Notes under the pieces: model-generated
Database searches by the model: none
Seen by the model: the letters and a program-made list of their open reading frames with translations, nothing else
What the model was told of the DNA's origin: nothing
In this document: positions 24,023 through 32,724 of the stretch, one piece after another
Layout: every line of letters begins with the position of its first letter
How positions within the stretch are numbered: position 1 is the first letter of the stretch
DNA from: an uncultured Clostridia bacterium
Lineage (GTDB): Bacteria; Bacillota; Clostridia; Christensenellales; Aristaeellaceae
Length of the DNA stretch: 53,504 nucleotides
Assembly (NCBI GenBank): GCA_946407745.1
Contig: CAMJPQ010000017.1
Span: forward strand, 1-53,504
Reading direction: 5' to 3'
Translations under genes and position numbers: made by a program

Positions 24023-25189
24023 ATGGATACTGTTCAGCCAGACACGCTGTCCGGCCCGGGGTTCTCCGAAGGCAAAACGCACAACGCCATGAAAAGTAAG
24101 GAGTATGAGAATATGGCCCGTAAAAGGATGCTGAGCTTTGACATGGTCAGAGTCGTCGCAATGGCAATGGTTGTTATGATCCATGTATCAGCCTATATGG
24201 TCACGTATTTCCACGGGACCGACAACGCAGCCTTTATTGTCGGAAACATCTTCAACGCCCTGGGCAGGGCGGGCACACCGATGTTTATGATGCTCACCGG
24301 CGCGCTGCTGCTGGACGAAAGGCGGGAGACGGCCTCGCGCGCCTTCTACCGCAAAAACCTGTTGTCCATCGTACTGCTGCTGCTGTTCTGGCTGCTGTTT
24401 TATGCGGTATGGCGGGCAGTTCTGATTCCGCTGATGCAGGGCGGCCCCATTGACATGGAGGTCTTTGTGGATAATCTGCTGCTGCGGAAGGGCCGCGGAC
24501 TGCATCTGTGGTACCTCTATATGCTCGTTGGCGCTTACGTTGTGATCCCGGTGCTGCGCCTGTTTGTCAAAAAAGAGAACAGGGAATACATTCTGGGGCT
24601 GATTGTTCTCAGCGCGATCGTGCAGTTTGGAACACAGACCGCCGGTGTGCTGACGCAGGGTATGCGTTTCACCGTCTCCGACTTTGTTGGCAAATTCCAT
24701 ATGGAATATGCCACAGGCTATGTGCCCTATCTCCTGATCGGCTGGTACCTCACTGCCTTCCCGCCGACAGGGAAAGCAAGAATTGCCCTGATTCTGTCAG
24801 GCCTGGCCGCGCTGATCTGGATCATCCTGTCCGTTCATTTCTTCGTCGGCGATATACCAAAAATCCGCGATTACATGGCGGAAATGAACACCCTGCCGGC
24901 CATGCTCTATGGGGCAGGCCTGTTTACCTGGATCACGACCCGCTGTGGGGAAAGGGAGAACAGGAGCAGAGTCCTTTCAGCACTGTCTCAGCAGTCGTTC
25001 GGCATCTATGTTCTGCATCTTTTCCTGCTTGAGATCCTGATCGGTGCCGTACTTCCCTACAAGGCATTCAACGAGCGGCTCCCACTGGTCTACACGCTGG
25101 TGCAGTTTTTCCTCATCTTCGGGCTTTCCTTTCTGCTGTCCCTCGGGTTGTCCAAAATCAAGGGCGTGCGAAAGCTGGTCAGAGGGTAA
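24023..25189 (+). CDS. Membrane acyltransferase (Acyl_transf_3 / OafA-like)
   Basis: A roughly 388-residue polytopic protein of the acyltransferase-3 family, which transfers acetyl or other acyl groups to cell-surface polysaccharides. The hallmark N-terminal segment is LSFDMVRVVAMAMVVMIHVS, with the conserved R in FDxxR and the H in VMIHVS, followed by about ten membrane helices. I use the ATG at 24023 because GGAGGTGA lies 7 nt upstream. A second in-frame ATG at 24113 with AAGGAG 9 nt upstream would begin right at the conserved domain and is nearly as good. It is monocistronic with a terminator at 25275. Confidence 0.88.
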   Translation: MDTVQPDTLSGPGFSEGKTHNAMKSKEYENMARKRMLSFDMVRVVAMAMVVMIHVSAYMVTYFHGTDNAAFIVGNIFNALGRAGTPMFMMLTGALLLDERRETASRAFYRKNLLSIVLLLLFWLLFYAVWRAVLIPLMQGGPIDMEVFVDNLLLRKGRGLHLWYLYMLVGAYVVIPVLRLFVKKENREYILGLIVLSAIVQFGTQTAGVLTQGMRFTVSDFVGKFHMEYATGYVPYLLIGWYLTAFPPTGKARIALILSGLAALIWIILSVHFFVGDIPKIRDYMAEMNTLPAMLYGAGLFTWITTRCGERENRSRVLSALSQQSFGIYVLHLFLLEILIGAVLPYKAFNERLPLVYTLVQFFLIFGLSFLLSLGLSKIKGVRKLVRG

Positions 25190-25274
25190 GGCCAGGAAGT
25201 GCGGACAGGTCCGGGCATGCCGAAAATGCCGTTTCTGTCTCCGCACTCGTCACTCACACCTTCAGAATAGCAAC

Positions 25275-25319
25275 GCCGGGCACAGAGGAGTTTTCTCCGC
25301 CTGTGTCCGGCATTTTATT
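25275..25319 (+). terminator. Terminator, copy 1 of a repeated hairpin element
   Basis: Stem GCCGG-G-CACAG / CTGTG-T-CCGGC (25275-25285 with 25301-25311) followed by ATTTTATT. The loop AGGAGTTTTCTCCGC itself contains a GGAG/CTCC pairing. Nearly the same core and loop recur at 35005-35039. Confidence 0.8.
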
Positions 25320-25366
25320 AAGGCAGCATCGCTGAATTGCGCGTTGTTGCCTTTGCATTTCGCAGA

Positions 25367-25966
25367 CTACTGATGCCTGTTCCGCTTTCTGTCCTTATGC
25401 GACGGAAGCATCGCAAGTATAGCAAGCAGCGGAAGGAGGATACCCGGGCGCCGTCGCTGCACCTGCACAGCCAGGCTTGCGGAGGAAGCCCTTTCTCCCC
25501 TGTTCAGGAAGAGGTACAGGGCGATGCCGCCGCCAGTGAGCCCTATAATCAGCATCAGCACACGGCCAATATTCTGAGCCGTAATTGGCTCCGGCACCCC
25601 CTTTATCGCTGTCACCTTCCATGCTCCATTTGAGCTGACATCAATTGTCAGGGCACATTCCTTATGGTTCAGCACGAAGTCTCTCTCGCTGAGGCTCATT
25701 GCCTGATACTGGTCCATATCAACAAACAACGAGGAAAGCGCGAAAGTGCCTGAGGAATCCCGAATCAGCCACCGCCAGGTCGTTTTATCAGTCAGGACAG
25801 ACTGCAGGCGCAGCTCCGTGGGCTCGCCTGTCCTGGCTACAACATGTACAACCGCCGGGCCCTGTACATCCCGGAGCTTTTCAAAGGGCAGATACTCAAT
25901 CGCTGCCGCCGCATGGCCGCACAGCATCAACAGCGCGATGAGTACCGCTCCCAACACCCGCTTCAT
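25367..25966 (-). CDS. Exported, C-terminally membrane-anchored protein of unknown function
   Basis: A 199-residue protein with a signal peptide (MKRVLGAVLIALLMLCGHAAA), an extracytoplasmic beta-rich domain of about 115 residues, one membrane helix (about residues 135-155, VLMLIIGLTGGGIALYLFL) and a basic cytoplasmic tail with a second hydrophobic stretch and KDRKRNRHQ at the end. The start at 25966 has GGGAGGTGA upstream. I recognise no family. It is convergent with the acyltransferase and shares the terminator region with it. Confidence 0.75.
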   Translation of the reverse strand: MKRVLGAVLIALLMLCGHAAAAIEYLPFEKLRDVQGPAVVHVVARTGEPTELRLQSVLTDKTTWRWLIRDSSGTFALSSLFVDMDQYQAMSLSERDFVLNHKECALTIDVSSNGAWKVTAIKGVPEPITAQNIGRVLMLIIGLTGGGIALYLFLNRGERASSASLAVQVQRRRPGILLPLLAILAMLPSHKDRKRNRHQ

Positions 25967-26402
25967 GAAGGTCACCTCCCTGCACTGCAATAGCCGGGCA
26001 TTGTTTTTTTTGATTTCCTGCCTCACAGGCAGTCCGCGGCGCAGGTTTCCGGCAGGCCGCCTGGCATCGCGCCCAGGCTGCAGATCGCCTCACGCCTGAT
26101 CCCGTCTTCTCCGCATTGTTATGATTCGTATATTTCGCAAAAGCAGGCCATCAGCTTCTGTCCGATGAATACCTGCAGTGTTCAGACCAATGTCCTGTTC
26201 CTGCCCGAAGTAAAAAAAGAAGCTGAAAGCCTACCATGTAAAAGATGATAGCGCACCGCTTCCAAACTGTCAAGGAAGACTGACGCAGGCCGTCACAGGG
26301 AATTGAAAGCTTCCCGTATGTGACTGAAAGCCAGGCTCAGCGCAGCAGCCGTGCTTCAGCGTATCCTGAATGCATCAGAAAGCAAGCCATTGCTCCACCA
26401 TG
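25967..26402. other. Intergenic region without a recognisable gene
   Basis: I see no supported coding frame. A hairpin GTCACA-GGGAA / TTCCC-GTA-TGTGAC lies at 26292-26324, and CTGCC/GGCAG at about 26015-26032. Neither has a T-run. Promoter elements for the minus-strand gene ending at 25367 must lie here but are not clear. Confidence 0.4.
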
Positions 26403-26448
26403 CAAAAGCGGCAGAAAGAGAACGATTGAACGTTCCCTGCCTGCCGCT
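26403..26448 (-). terminator. Terminator of the TetR-DUF998 operon
   Basis: On the minus strand AGCGGCAG and CTGCCGCT (26441-26448 with 26407-26414) enclose an inner GAACG/CGTTC hairpin and are followed by TTTTGC. It lies about 30 nt after the stop of the DUF998 gene. Confidence 0.7.
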
Positions 26449-26480
26449 ATGCGTATACTATCCCGAAAGCCTCCTGCTGT

Positions 26481-27125
26481 TCAGCGCCCGGTCTGGAGTC
26501 CAAAGCTTCTGTACAAATAGATCCCGCATACGGCGCCGAAACCGACCGCCGCAAACACGCTGAAGCGCTCCACAATGCCAAAATACTGCGGTGGAACCAC
26601 ACTCTGGCCAACCGCCCCGACCATCATCATGGCCAGCGCCACAGCAGCCCAGATGCCAATTCCCCGGATCCCGCGCTCTCTGAAGCCGGCGGTGATCAGG
26701 CAAACCAGCGATGCGATCGACAGCGGTACGACAGCAATTGTCACGACCATGTGCATGATTTCCTGAAAAGACGCGATCTCTTTGCCACTGTCAGACAGCG
26801 GGAACATGGCGTAACCCACGTAAGAGACCCAGTTCATGATGGTGAAAAGGTGCATCCCAACCCGGAACAGCCCCGTGGAAACCCTGTTTTCAGACACATA
26901 GACGGAAACACAGGTCGCGCAGACCACGCTGCATACGCCGTACATGGCGGCAAGCTGATTCCAAAGCGCTCTGGAAGGCGCACTCTCAGCTGACAGATCA
27001 CTGACCGCCTGCTCCATCCAGTGATATCCGGGAAACGCGGACGGAGCAATCACTACTGCCAGGGTGTAGGATATGAACGCAATGACGCCGGTCAGCCCAA
27101 GCCAGTTAATGAGTTTCCTGTTCAT
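26481..27125 (-). CDS. DUF998-family membrane protein
   Basis: A 214-residue protein with six membrane helices, an N-terminal INWLGLTGVIAFISYTLAVV and the DUF998 features YHWMEQAVSDLSAESAPSRALWN (shared as a conserved loop after helix 1) and YAMFPLSDSG. DUF998 proteins are small polytopic membrane proteins of unknown biochemical role. The start at 27125 has GGAGG 9 nt upstream and lies 20 nt inside the preceding TetR gene, so the two are cotranscribed and the regulator very likely controls this protein. Confidence 0.85.
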   Translation of the reverse strand: MNRKLINWLGLTGVIAFISYTLAVVIAPSAFPGYHWMEQAVSDLSAESAPSRALWNQLAAMYGVCSVVCATCVSVYVSENRVSTGLFRVGMHLFTIMNWVSYVGYAMFPLSDSGKEIASFQEIMHMVVTIAVVPLSIASLVCLITAGFRERGIRGIGIWAAVALAMMMVGAVGQSVVPPQYFGIVERFSVFAAVGFGAVCGIYLYRSFGLQTGR

Positions 27126-27744
27126 TCCGGTTTCCTCCAACCTGCTCGCAGAACCATTTGACAAAAGCAGTCAGTTCTTTAGTGAAAGAGCTTTGGTTAT
27201 CGCCAAAGGAGTCTGCCTTTCCGGCGGTAAGCATATCCATACGATAATCGATCAGTGAATGGACCGTGAGCGCGAAAGTCACGGCAGCCGTGTCGATGCC
27301 GTCGCTTTTCATCTTTCCATGCACCGCCAGCGCATAGAACAGGTTTCTTGTTGCCTGTATCATGTGCTCCGTTTCGTCCAGCATGATCTCTGCGGCCAGG
27401 GGATCAAGCGACCGCTCAGAATAGAGGACGCGGAAAAACTGCAGCATATTCCGATCAGAGATCATTCCCAGGTACCCGGAAATGGATTCTGTCAGTATCT
27501 GTTCCAGGCCTGTGGAGGCCAGCTCTCCCGGATCAGCGAAACCGGTTGATCGCCCTTTCAGTGCTTTTTCCCTGAGTGTGCTGTACATCGCCTTGACGAT
27601 TTCATCCTTTGACCTGAAATGATTGTACAGTGAAGGCGCTTTCATCCCAACCTTTTCGGCAATCTGCGACAAGGAAACGGACTTCAATCCGTTCACGGAT
27701 GCCAATTCCAGCGCGGCATAGATGATTTCTTCCTTTCGCTCCAT
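27106..27744 (-). CDS. TetR/AcrR-family transcriptional regulator
   Basis: A 212-residue regulator with the TetR helix-turn-helix at residues about 25-50 (LSQIAEKVGMKAPSLYNHFRSKDEI) and a helical ligand-binding domain behind it. A GAGAGGGA site precedes the ATG. It is first in a two-gene operon with a DUF998 membrane protein and has a near-perfect promoter carrying palindromes, which indicates autorepression. The ligand is unknown. Confidence 0.92.
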   Translation of the reverse strand: MERKEEIIYAALELASVNGLKSVSLSQIAEKVGMKAPSLYNHFRSKDEIVKAMYSTLREKALKGRSTGFADPGELASTGLEQILTESISGYLGMISDRNMLQFFRVLYSERSLDPLAAEIMLDETEHMIQATRNLFYALAVHGKMKSDGIDTAAVTFALTVHSLIDYRMDMLTAGKADSFGDNQSSFTKELTAFVKWFCEQVGGNRNEQETH

Positions 27745-27774
27745 CCCCGTCCCTCTCCCGGCTACTTCATTTCG

Positions 27775-27809
27775 TTAGTCATTATACTAATGGTTATTAG
27801 TTTTGTCAA
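27775..27809 (-). promoter_or_regulatory. Consensus promoter with TetR operators
   Basis: On the minus strand TTGACA (27804-27809) and TATAAT (27781-27786) are separated by exactly 17 bp, a full consensus match. The 16-bp palindrome ACTAAT-N4-ATTAGT (27786-27801) fills the spacer, and a second overlapping palindrome TTAGT-N6-ACTAA (27775-27790) covers the -10. Two dimers could bind side by side and shut the promoter completely. Confidence 0.8.
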
Positions 27810-27964
27810 GTAAAGGTTTTCCTTTTGCGTTCCCAATCCGTGTGCCGTCTGCGCATCACCGCTGTATCGGGGATGAAGACGGTTCTGCCGCTTTGCTTCA
27901 TGCATCCGCTCGCCATCCGGGCAGCTCGTATCATCAACATTTCCTTGTTTTTTCTTTTTTTGTC

Positions 27965-27995
27965 TTGACTTAAACTTTACTCTAAGGTTTATGAT
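27965..27995 (+). promoter_or_regulatory. MerR-type promoter (19-bp spacer with dyad)
   Basis: TTGACT (27965-27970) and TATGAT (27990-27995) are 19 bp apart, too far for unaided polymerase. The spacer is the dyad TAAACTTTA-CTC-TAAGGTTTA (27971-27991, one mismatch). A long spacer filled by a dyad is the signature of MerR-family activation, and this sequence type is common in front of oxidoreductase genes in Firmicutes. No merR gene is visible in the window. Confidence 0.7.
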
Positions 27996-28135
27996 CCAAC
28001 TGTCAGGGCAGCACTGCGCTGATGAGGCGGGCAGTTGCATAAAGGCATTGCCGGCTGTATCGCCGTTCTGAACCAGTGATGCATTAGGCTGGAAGGATGC
28101 ATCACTATAAAGAGCTTGGAAGGGAGACACGTATC

Positions 28136-28852
28136 ATGCCGCAAACCGTTTTGATTACCGGTACAGGTCGGCCTTATGCCCTGGGCTTCAACCTGGTAAA
28201 GCGCTATTTGGAGCATGGCGATAAGGTGCTCGCCAGCATCCGCCGGAAGTCTGAGGCGCTGGAAGCCCTGCAGAGCGAATACCCTGATCGGCTGCACATC
28301 CTCACCATGGACATCGCCTCCACCGCCTCGGTGAACGCCGCGGCAGAGGAAGCGGCCAGGCAAACGGATCGCATCGACCTGATAATCAATAACGCCACCA
28401 CCGCTTCAGCGGACACCATGAAGGAGCTGCCTGATTTCGACCTGGATCTCATCGCACCCGCCGTCAATGTGGGCGCGGTAGGCCCCATCCGGGTGGTCAA
28501 AGCGTTCCTGCCGCTGCTGAAAAAGAGCGAATTGGGGGCGCTGGTGGTCAATATTTCCTCGGAGGCAGGCAGCATCGGCAAGTGTTACCGCACCTTTTAC
28601 CTGGACTACGGCACGGAAAAGGCAGCCCTGAACATGCTCACCATGACGCTGCGGAACTACTTCAGGAACGATCCGAACCTGAACATCATTTGCCTCCATC
28701 CCGGCTGGATGCGCACCAATCCAGGCAACACCGAAGCGCCGCTGGACCCCTATGCGCACGCGGAGACCCTGCGGTTGCTGTTTGAAACCAAGCGCCACGA
28801 CAAGGACGGCCCCGTGTTCATCACCTATACCGGGGAGGCGTACCCCTGGTAA
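28136..28852 (+). CDS. Short-chain dehydrogenase/reductase (SDR)
   Basis: A 238-residue Rossmann-fold enzyme. The cofactor motif is TGTGRPYALGFNLVKRYL (a variant of TGxxxGxG), the NNAT motif is in IINNATTAS, and the active site has Ser in VVNISSEAGS with a YGTEKAAL motif providing Tyr and Lys (YxxxK). The start at 28136 follows GGAAGGGAGA. It is the first gene after the MerR-type promoter and is followed by an aldo-keto reductase, an MFS transporter and a xylanase. Substrate unknown; family members reduce carbonyls with NAD(P)H. Confidence 0.88.
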   Translation: MPQTVLITGTGRPYALGFNLVKRYLEHGDKVLASIRRKSEALEALQSEYPDRLHILTMDIASTASVNAAAEEAARQTDRIDLIINNATTASADTMKELPDFDLDLIAPAVNVGAVGPIRVVKAFLPLLKKSELGALVVNISSEAGSIGKCYRTFYLDYGTEKAALNMLTMTLRNYFRNDPNLNIICLHPGWMRTNPGNTEAPLDPYAHAETLRLLFETKRHDKDGPVFITYTGEAYPW

Positions 28853-29075
28853 TGCCATTGAAGAATATACGATGGGGCGCAGCGGACGGCACGCCGCTTT
28901 CAAGGCTCTTACACCCAGTGCCGGACTGAACGGCCCCGGGCCGGTTCAGCGCAGACTCCACAGGAGCAGAAGCGGTGATACAGCCCTGCGGACACGCGGT
29001 CTGAAATGTGCCGCGGGACCGCCGGAAGGCCGAAAATCAACGACTCAACACCAAAAACGAAAGGAAGACAGAACA

Positions 29076-30200
29076 ATGAGTATTCAGCTGGATGCCATGC
29101 CGAAACTGGGCTTCGGCCTGATGCGGCTGCCTGAAAAGGACGGGAAAATTGACATTGAGCGCGTATGCCATATGGTGGACGCTTATATGCAGGCGGGGAT
29201 GAATTACTTTGATACCGCCTATGTGTATCATGGCGGCAATTCCGAAAAAGCCATTAAGGAAGCGCTGGTCAAGCGGTATCCCCGGGATCAGTTCATGCTG
29301 GCGACCAAGCTGCCCGCCTGGTGCATGAAAGTGCCGGAGGACAGGGACCGCATTTTCAACGAACAGCTGGAGAGGTGCGGTGTTGATTATTTCGATTTCT
29401 ATCTCCTGCATTCCATTGAGGATGGCGGGAATGGCGAAACCTACGAGCGGCTGGGCTGCTACAAATGGGGTCTGCAAAAAAAGGCGGAAGGAAAGATCCG
29501 GCATTTCGGCTTCTCCTTCCACGGCAGCCCGGCCTATCTGATGAAGATATTGGACGCCCATCCCGAGATTGAGTTTGTTCAGATTCAGCTGAATTACGCG
29601 GACTGGAAGAACCCGGTGGTTCGCTCCGGGGAGCTGTATGAAATACTGCGCAGCCGGAGCATCCCCATGATCATCATGGAGCCGGTCAAGGGCGGCACAC
29701 TGGCGAAGCTGACACCGGAATTGGAGGCCATGTACAAAGCGGCCCGGCCCGAATCTTCCATCGCTTCCTGGGCGCTGCGCTTTGTGGGCTCCCTCCCCGG
29801 CGTGATGACCATTCTTTCCGGCATGAGCACGGAAGAACAGATGAACGACAATATCGGCACCTTTACCGGCTTTGAGCCGCTGAGCGAGGAAGAAAAAGCA
29901 CTGGTTGAAAAGGTCACAGCCATTATGCTGAATGTGCCCCAGATCGGCTGCACATCCTGCCGGTATTGCACGCCGGGCTGCCCCATGAGCATTGCCATCC
30001 CCGATGTGTTCCGCGCCATCAACACCATGAACCTGTATGGGGACGTGTTCCGGCCCAAGACGTTTTACGGCGGCCTGATCGGCCAGGGGCACGGGCGCGC
30101 ATCGGCGTGTATCGAATGCGGGCAGTGCGAGGGTGTATGCCCCCAGCATCTTCCGATCATTCAGCTGCTCAAAGAGGCTTCTGCCAAGCTGGATGCATGA
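29076..30200 (+). CDS. Aldo-keto reductase with C-terminal ferredoxin-like cluster motifs (COG1453 type)
   Basis: A 374-residue protein. Residues 1 to about 280 form the AKR barrel (KLGFGLMRLPE, FDTAYVYHGGNSEKAIKEAL with the catalytic Asp/Tyr, then a Lys and a His strand YLLHSIED). The last 90 residues carry cysteine clusters GCTSCRYCTPGCP and ACIECGQCEGVCPQ, two 4Fe-4S sites. This fusion is a known clostridial type. GGAAG lies before the ATG. The clusters suggest electron input from ferredoxin rather than, or as well as, NADPH. It is second in the MerR-promoter operon. Confidence 0.9.
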   Translation: MSIQLDAMPKLGFGLMRLPEKDGKIDIERVCHMVDAYMQAGMNYFDTAYVYHGGNSEKAIKEALVKRYPRDQFMLATKLPAWCMKVPEDRDRIFNEQLERCGVDYFDFYLLHSIEDGGNGETYERLGCYKWGLQKKAEGKIRHFGFSFHGSPAYLMKILDAHPEIEFVQIQLNYADWKNPVVRSGELYEILRSRSIPMIIMEPVKGGTLAKLTPELEAMYKAARPESSIASWALRFVGSLPGVMTILSGMSTEEQMNDNIGTFTGFEPLSEEEKALVEKVTAIMLNVPQIGCTSCRYCTPGCPMSIAIPDVFRAINTMNLYGDVFRPKTFYGGLIGQGHGRASACIECGQCEGVCPQHLPIIQLLKEASAKLDA

Positions 30201-30237
30201 CAGGGCGAAACGGAAACTGTTATTGCCGAGACCGGAA

Positions 30238-30279
30238 GGGAGGGTTTGCGATGCTGCCTTCAGCGATCGCTTCCCTCCC
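30238..30279 (+). other. Stem-loop between the aldo-keto reductase and MFS genes
   Basis: GGGAGGG/CCCTCCC (30238-30244 with 30273-30279) encloses GCGAT/ATCGC (30248-30252 with 30266-30270), a two-part perfect hairpin. No T-run follows, so it is more likely an mRNA stability or partial attenuation element than a full terminator. Confidence 0.5.
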
Positions 30280-30316
30280 TCCAATCACAATTTAGCAATA
30301 AGGATATACAGAACAC

Positions 30317-31513
30317 ATGAAACGATTAGAGGCGGCGTTCAGGCCCGAATCCAGGTACCGGGCATTCCTTGCGTCGATCGTTACCTTTGGGCTGGCATAT
30401 GGGCTGTACAAGGGTGTCATTGACAATTATCTGGCCGAAATTGTGGGCATGTCCGGTTTCGACAAGGGCGTTTCCGAGTTCTTCCGGGAACTGCCGGGCC
30501 TGCTGCTGATTTTCATATTGGCAGCGCTGTATATGTTCTCAGCGGAACGCATCTACAAGCTGGGCGCGCTGTTCATGCTCACCGGCATGGCGGCGCAGGC
30601 TCTGGTGCCCGCAAGCCGGGTGCTGGTGATACTGTGCATTTTCATTTATTCCCTGGGTGACCATATGCAGCTGGGCATGCGCAACACGCTCTCCCTGCAG
30701 TATGCAAAAGAGGGAAGAAACGGGGAAGCGCTGGGGCAGCAAAACGCCGCGCAGCAGATCGGCACGCTGGCGGGATATCTCATCATCATCGGTACGTTTT
30801 TCATTGTGAAGGCCTCGCCGGAGGTGTACCGCGCGGTGTTCGCCGTCAGTGCGGGCATCATCGGCCTGGGCTTCCTTTCCAGCCTGCGCATCAAAGGCGA
30901 AAGCGCCCCGGACGAAAACAAACGGCGCTTTTACTTCCGCAAAAAGTTCACCAAGTATTATATGCTGGAGGTCTTCTACGGCGCGCGCAAGCAGGTCTTT
31001 TTCACCTTCGGCCCCTATGTGCTGGTGCTGTTTTACGGTGCCAACGCCATGACCATCAGCGCGCTGTTTGCCGTTTCCTCCATCTGCGGCTTCTTCGCTT
31101 CGCCGGTGGTTGGGAAAATCATCGACAGAATCGGCTATAAAGCCGTCATGGTAGCGGATACCCTGATTCTGGTGATCGTCTGCTTTTTCTACGGCTTCGC
31201 GCATCACATCTTCCCAATGAACATCGCTTTCATTGTCTGCTGCGTGAACTATATACTGGATTCGATCATATCATTGGCATCCATGGCTTCGAACGTCTAT
31301 GTCCAGGCGATTTCAGACAGCCCGGACGAGGTGCGGGCCACCATCTCCACCGGCGTATCGGTCAATCATCTGATCACGATCTTCATCGCCCTGTTCGGCG
31401 GCTGGATCTGGAAAACGCTGGGCATTGAAACGCTGTTCATTCTGTCGGCGATCCTGGGCCTTTGCAACAGCGCGTATGCCGCAACAATCAAAACAGGAAA
31501 GAAGCATGCATGA
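30317..31513 (+). CDS. MFS transporter
   Basis: A 398-residue protein with about twelve membrane helices and the two-half layout of major facilitator carriers, including the loop KIIDRIGYKAVM (residues about 263-274), a variant of the MFS A-motif between helices 8 and 9. An AAGGA-like site precedes the ATG. It sits between oxidoreductases and a GH10 xylanase, so uptake of xylo-oligosaccharides or export of a reduced product are both possible. Sequence alone does not decide. Confidence 0.85.
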   Translation: MKRLEAAFRPESRYRAFLASIVTFGLAYGLYKGVIDNYLAEIVGMSGFDKGVSEFFRELPGLLLIFILAALYMFSAERIYKLGALFMLTGMAAQALVPASRVLVILCIFIYSLGDHMQLGMRNTLSLQYAKEGRNGEALGQQNAAQQIGTLAGYLIIIGTFFIVKASPEVYRAVFAVSAGIIGLGFLSSLRIKGESAPDENKRRFYFRKKFTKYYMLEVFYGARKQVFFTFGPYVLVLFYGANAMTISALFAVSSICGFFASPVVGKIIDRIGYKAVMVADTLILVIVCFFYGFAHHIFPMNIAFIVCCVNYILDSIISLASMASNVYVQAISDSPDEVRATISTGVSVNHLITIFIALFGGWIWKTLGIETLFILSAILGLCNSAYAATIKTGKKHA

Positions 31514-31573
31514 ACCGGCAAATCCCTGGGCAGGATGTCCGCGCCGGCAGTGCTTACAGCAGGAGGAATGCGC

Positions 31574-32656
31574 ATGAGCGAGTTGTTTTCACTGGCAAAG
31601 GCATACGAAAATTATTTCAAAATCGGCGCGGCGGTATCTTCCTTCGGCCTTTCTGAGTATCGTGGCCTGCTCCTTGAGCATTTCAACAGCCTGACACCGG
31701 AAAATGAAATGAAGTACGCGCTGACGGAGGCGGCTGAGGGACAGTTTCAGTTTGAACAGGCGGATGCCATCGTCGCCATGGCGCGGGAGATGGGCGTGAA
31801 GATTCGCGCCCACGCGCCCGTATGGCATAACCAGACGGCCCCATGGATGTACCGGGACGGAGACAGACCGGCCTCCCCGGAGCTGATCTATGCGCGCATT
31901 GACAGCCACAGCAAAGCCCTGTGCCAGCGGTATAACGGAGACGTGTATGCCTGGGACGTGGTCAATGAAGCCACCCGGGATGACCCCTTGGACCCGGCAA
32001 AGGCGCCGGGCGAAAGCCCTGTCTATCGGAACAGTGAATACTATCAGCTGTGCGGAGCCGGGTTCATCGAGGCGGCCTTCCGCTCCATGGCCAGGTACGC
32101 CGCCCCGGACGCGCAGCTGTTCTACAATGATTACAACGAATGTATGCCGGAAAAGCGGGACCGCATCGTCAGCCTGATCAGGCATCTCCAGGAGAAGGGC
32201 TGTCGGGTGGACGGCATGGGCATGCAGCAGCATTATTTCGCCGCCCCCGATTATGACGAGCTCAAGCGAAGCATTGAAATCTACGCGGGGCTGGGCCTGC
32301 GTATTCATGTGACAGAGCTGGACGTATCCATGACGGCCAGACTGAGCCTGGGCGACAGGCGCCTCAAGCCGGGTACCCCGGGCTATGAGGAATGCGTTCG
32401 GGAGGCCCTGCGGGCAACGCCCGAGGCGCTGGACAAAATCAATGAAATCTATGTAAAGCTGTTTGAGGTTTACCGGAGCTACGCCGATGTGATCGACTGC
32501 GTCACAACGTGGGGCGTGGCGGACGACCGGACATGGCTGGACAGCTTTGGCATCAACCGGAATCCGCCCAGAATCAAGCAGCATCCCCTGCTGTTCGATG
32601 AAAGCAGGCAGGCAAAGCCCTGCGTACAGCAGCTGCTGGACGCGGCAAAGGAATAA
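31574..32656 (+). CDS. GH10 endo-1,4-beta-xylanase, intracellular
   Basis: A 360-residue single-domain family 10 enzyme. The acid/base Glu is in WDVVNEATRD (Glu132) and the nucleophile in HVTELDVS (Glu249); HAPVWHNQTAPW (80-91) is the conserved substrate-binding loop. It has no signal peptide and no carbohydrate-binding module, so it acts on imported xylo-oligosaccharides in the cytoplasm. The start at 31574 is set by AGGAGGA 8 nt upstream; two earlier in-frame ATGs are too close to or before this site. It is the last gene of the MerR-promoter operon and faces a GH8 enzyme that completes xylo-oligosaccharide breakdown. Confidence 0.93.
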   Translation: MSELFSLAKAYENYFKIGAAVSSFGLSEYRGLLLEHFNSLTPENEMKYALTEAAEGQFQFEQADAIVAMAREMGVKIRAHAPVWHNQTAPWMYRDGDRPASPELIYARIDSHSKALCQRYNGDVYAWDVVNEATRDDPLDPAKAPGESPVYRNSEYYQLCGAGFIEAAFRSMARYAAPDAQLFYNDYNECMPEKRDRIVSLIRHLQEKGCRVDGMGMQQHYFAAPDYDELKRSIEIYAGLGLRIHVTELDVSMTARLSLGDRRLKPGTPGYEECVREALRATPEALDKINEIYVKLFEVYRSYADVIDCVTTWGVADDRTWLDSFGINRNPPRIKQHPLLFDESRQAKPCVQQLLDAAKE

Positions 32657-32685
32657 AAGCAGTTTGGACGCTAAAAACGGAACGG

Positions 32686-32716
32686 CGGCCGGGGCACACG
32701 TCCCCGGCCGTTTTTT
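32686..32716 (+). terminator. Strong terminator after the GH10 gene
   Basis: Perfect 9-bp stem CGGCCGGGG/CCCCGGCCG (32686-32694 with 32702-32710) followed by TTTTTT. On the opposite strand the hairpin is trailed by GTTTTTAG, so it may also end the convergent GH8 transcript. Confidence 0.92.
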
Positions 32717-32724
32717 GCCGCCTG

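Noticed and set aside
28853-29075. Gene between the SDR and aldo-keto reductase genes
   Set aside because: Only an imperfect CTGAAC/GTTCAG hairpin near 28925-28951 is visible. Frames here merely extend the reductase frame upstream, without a start signal.
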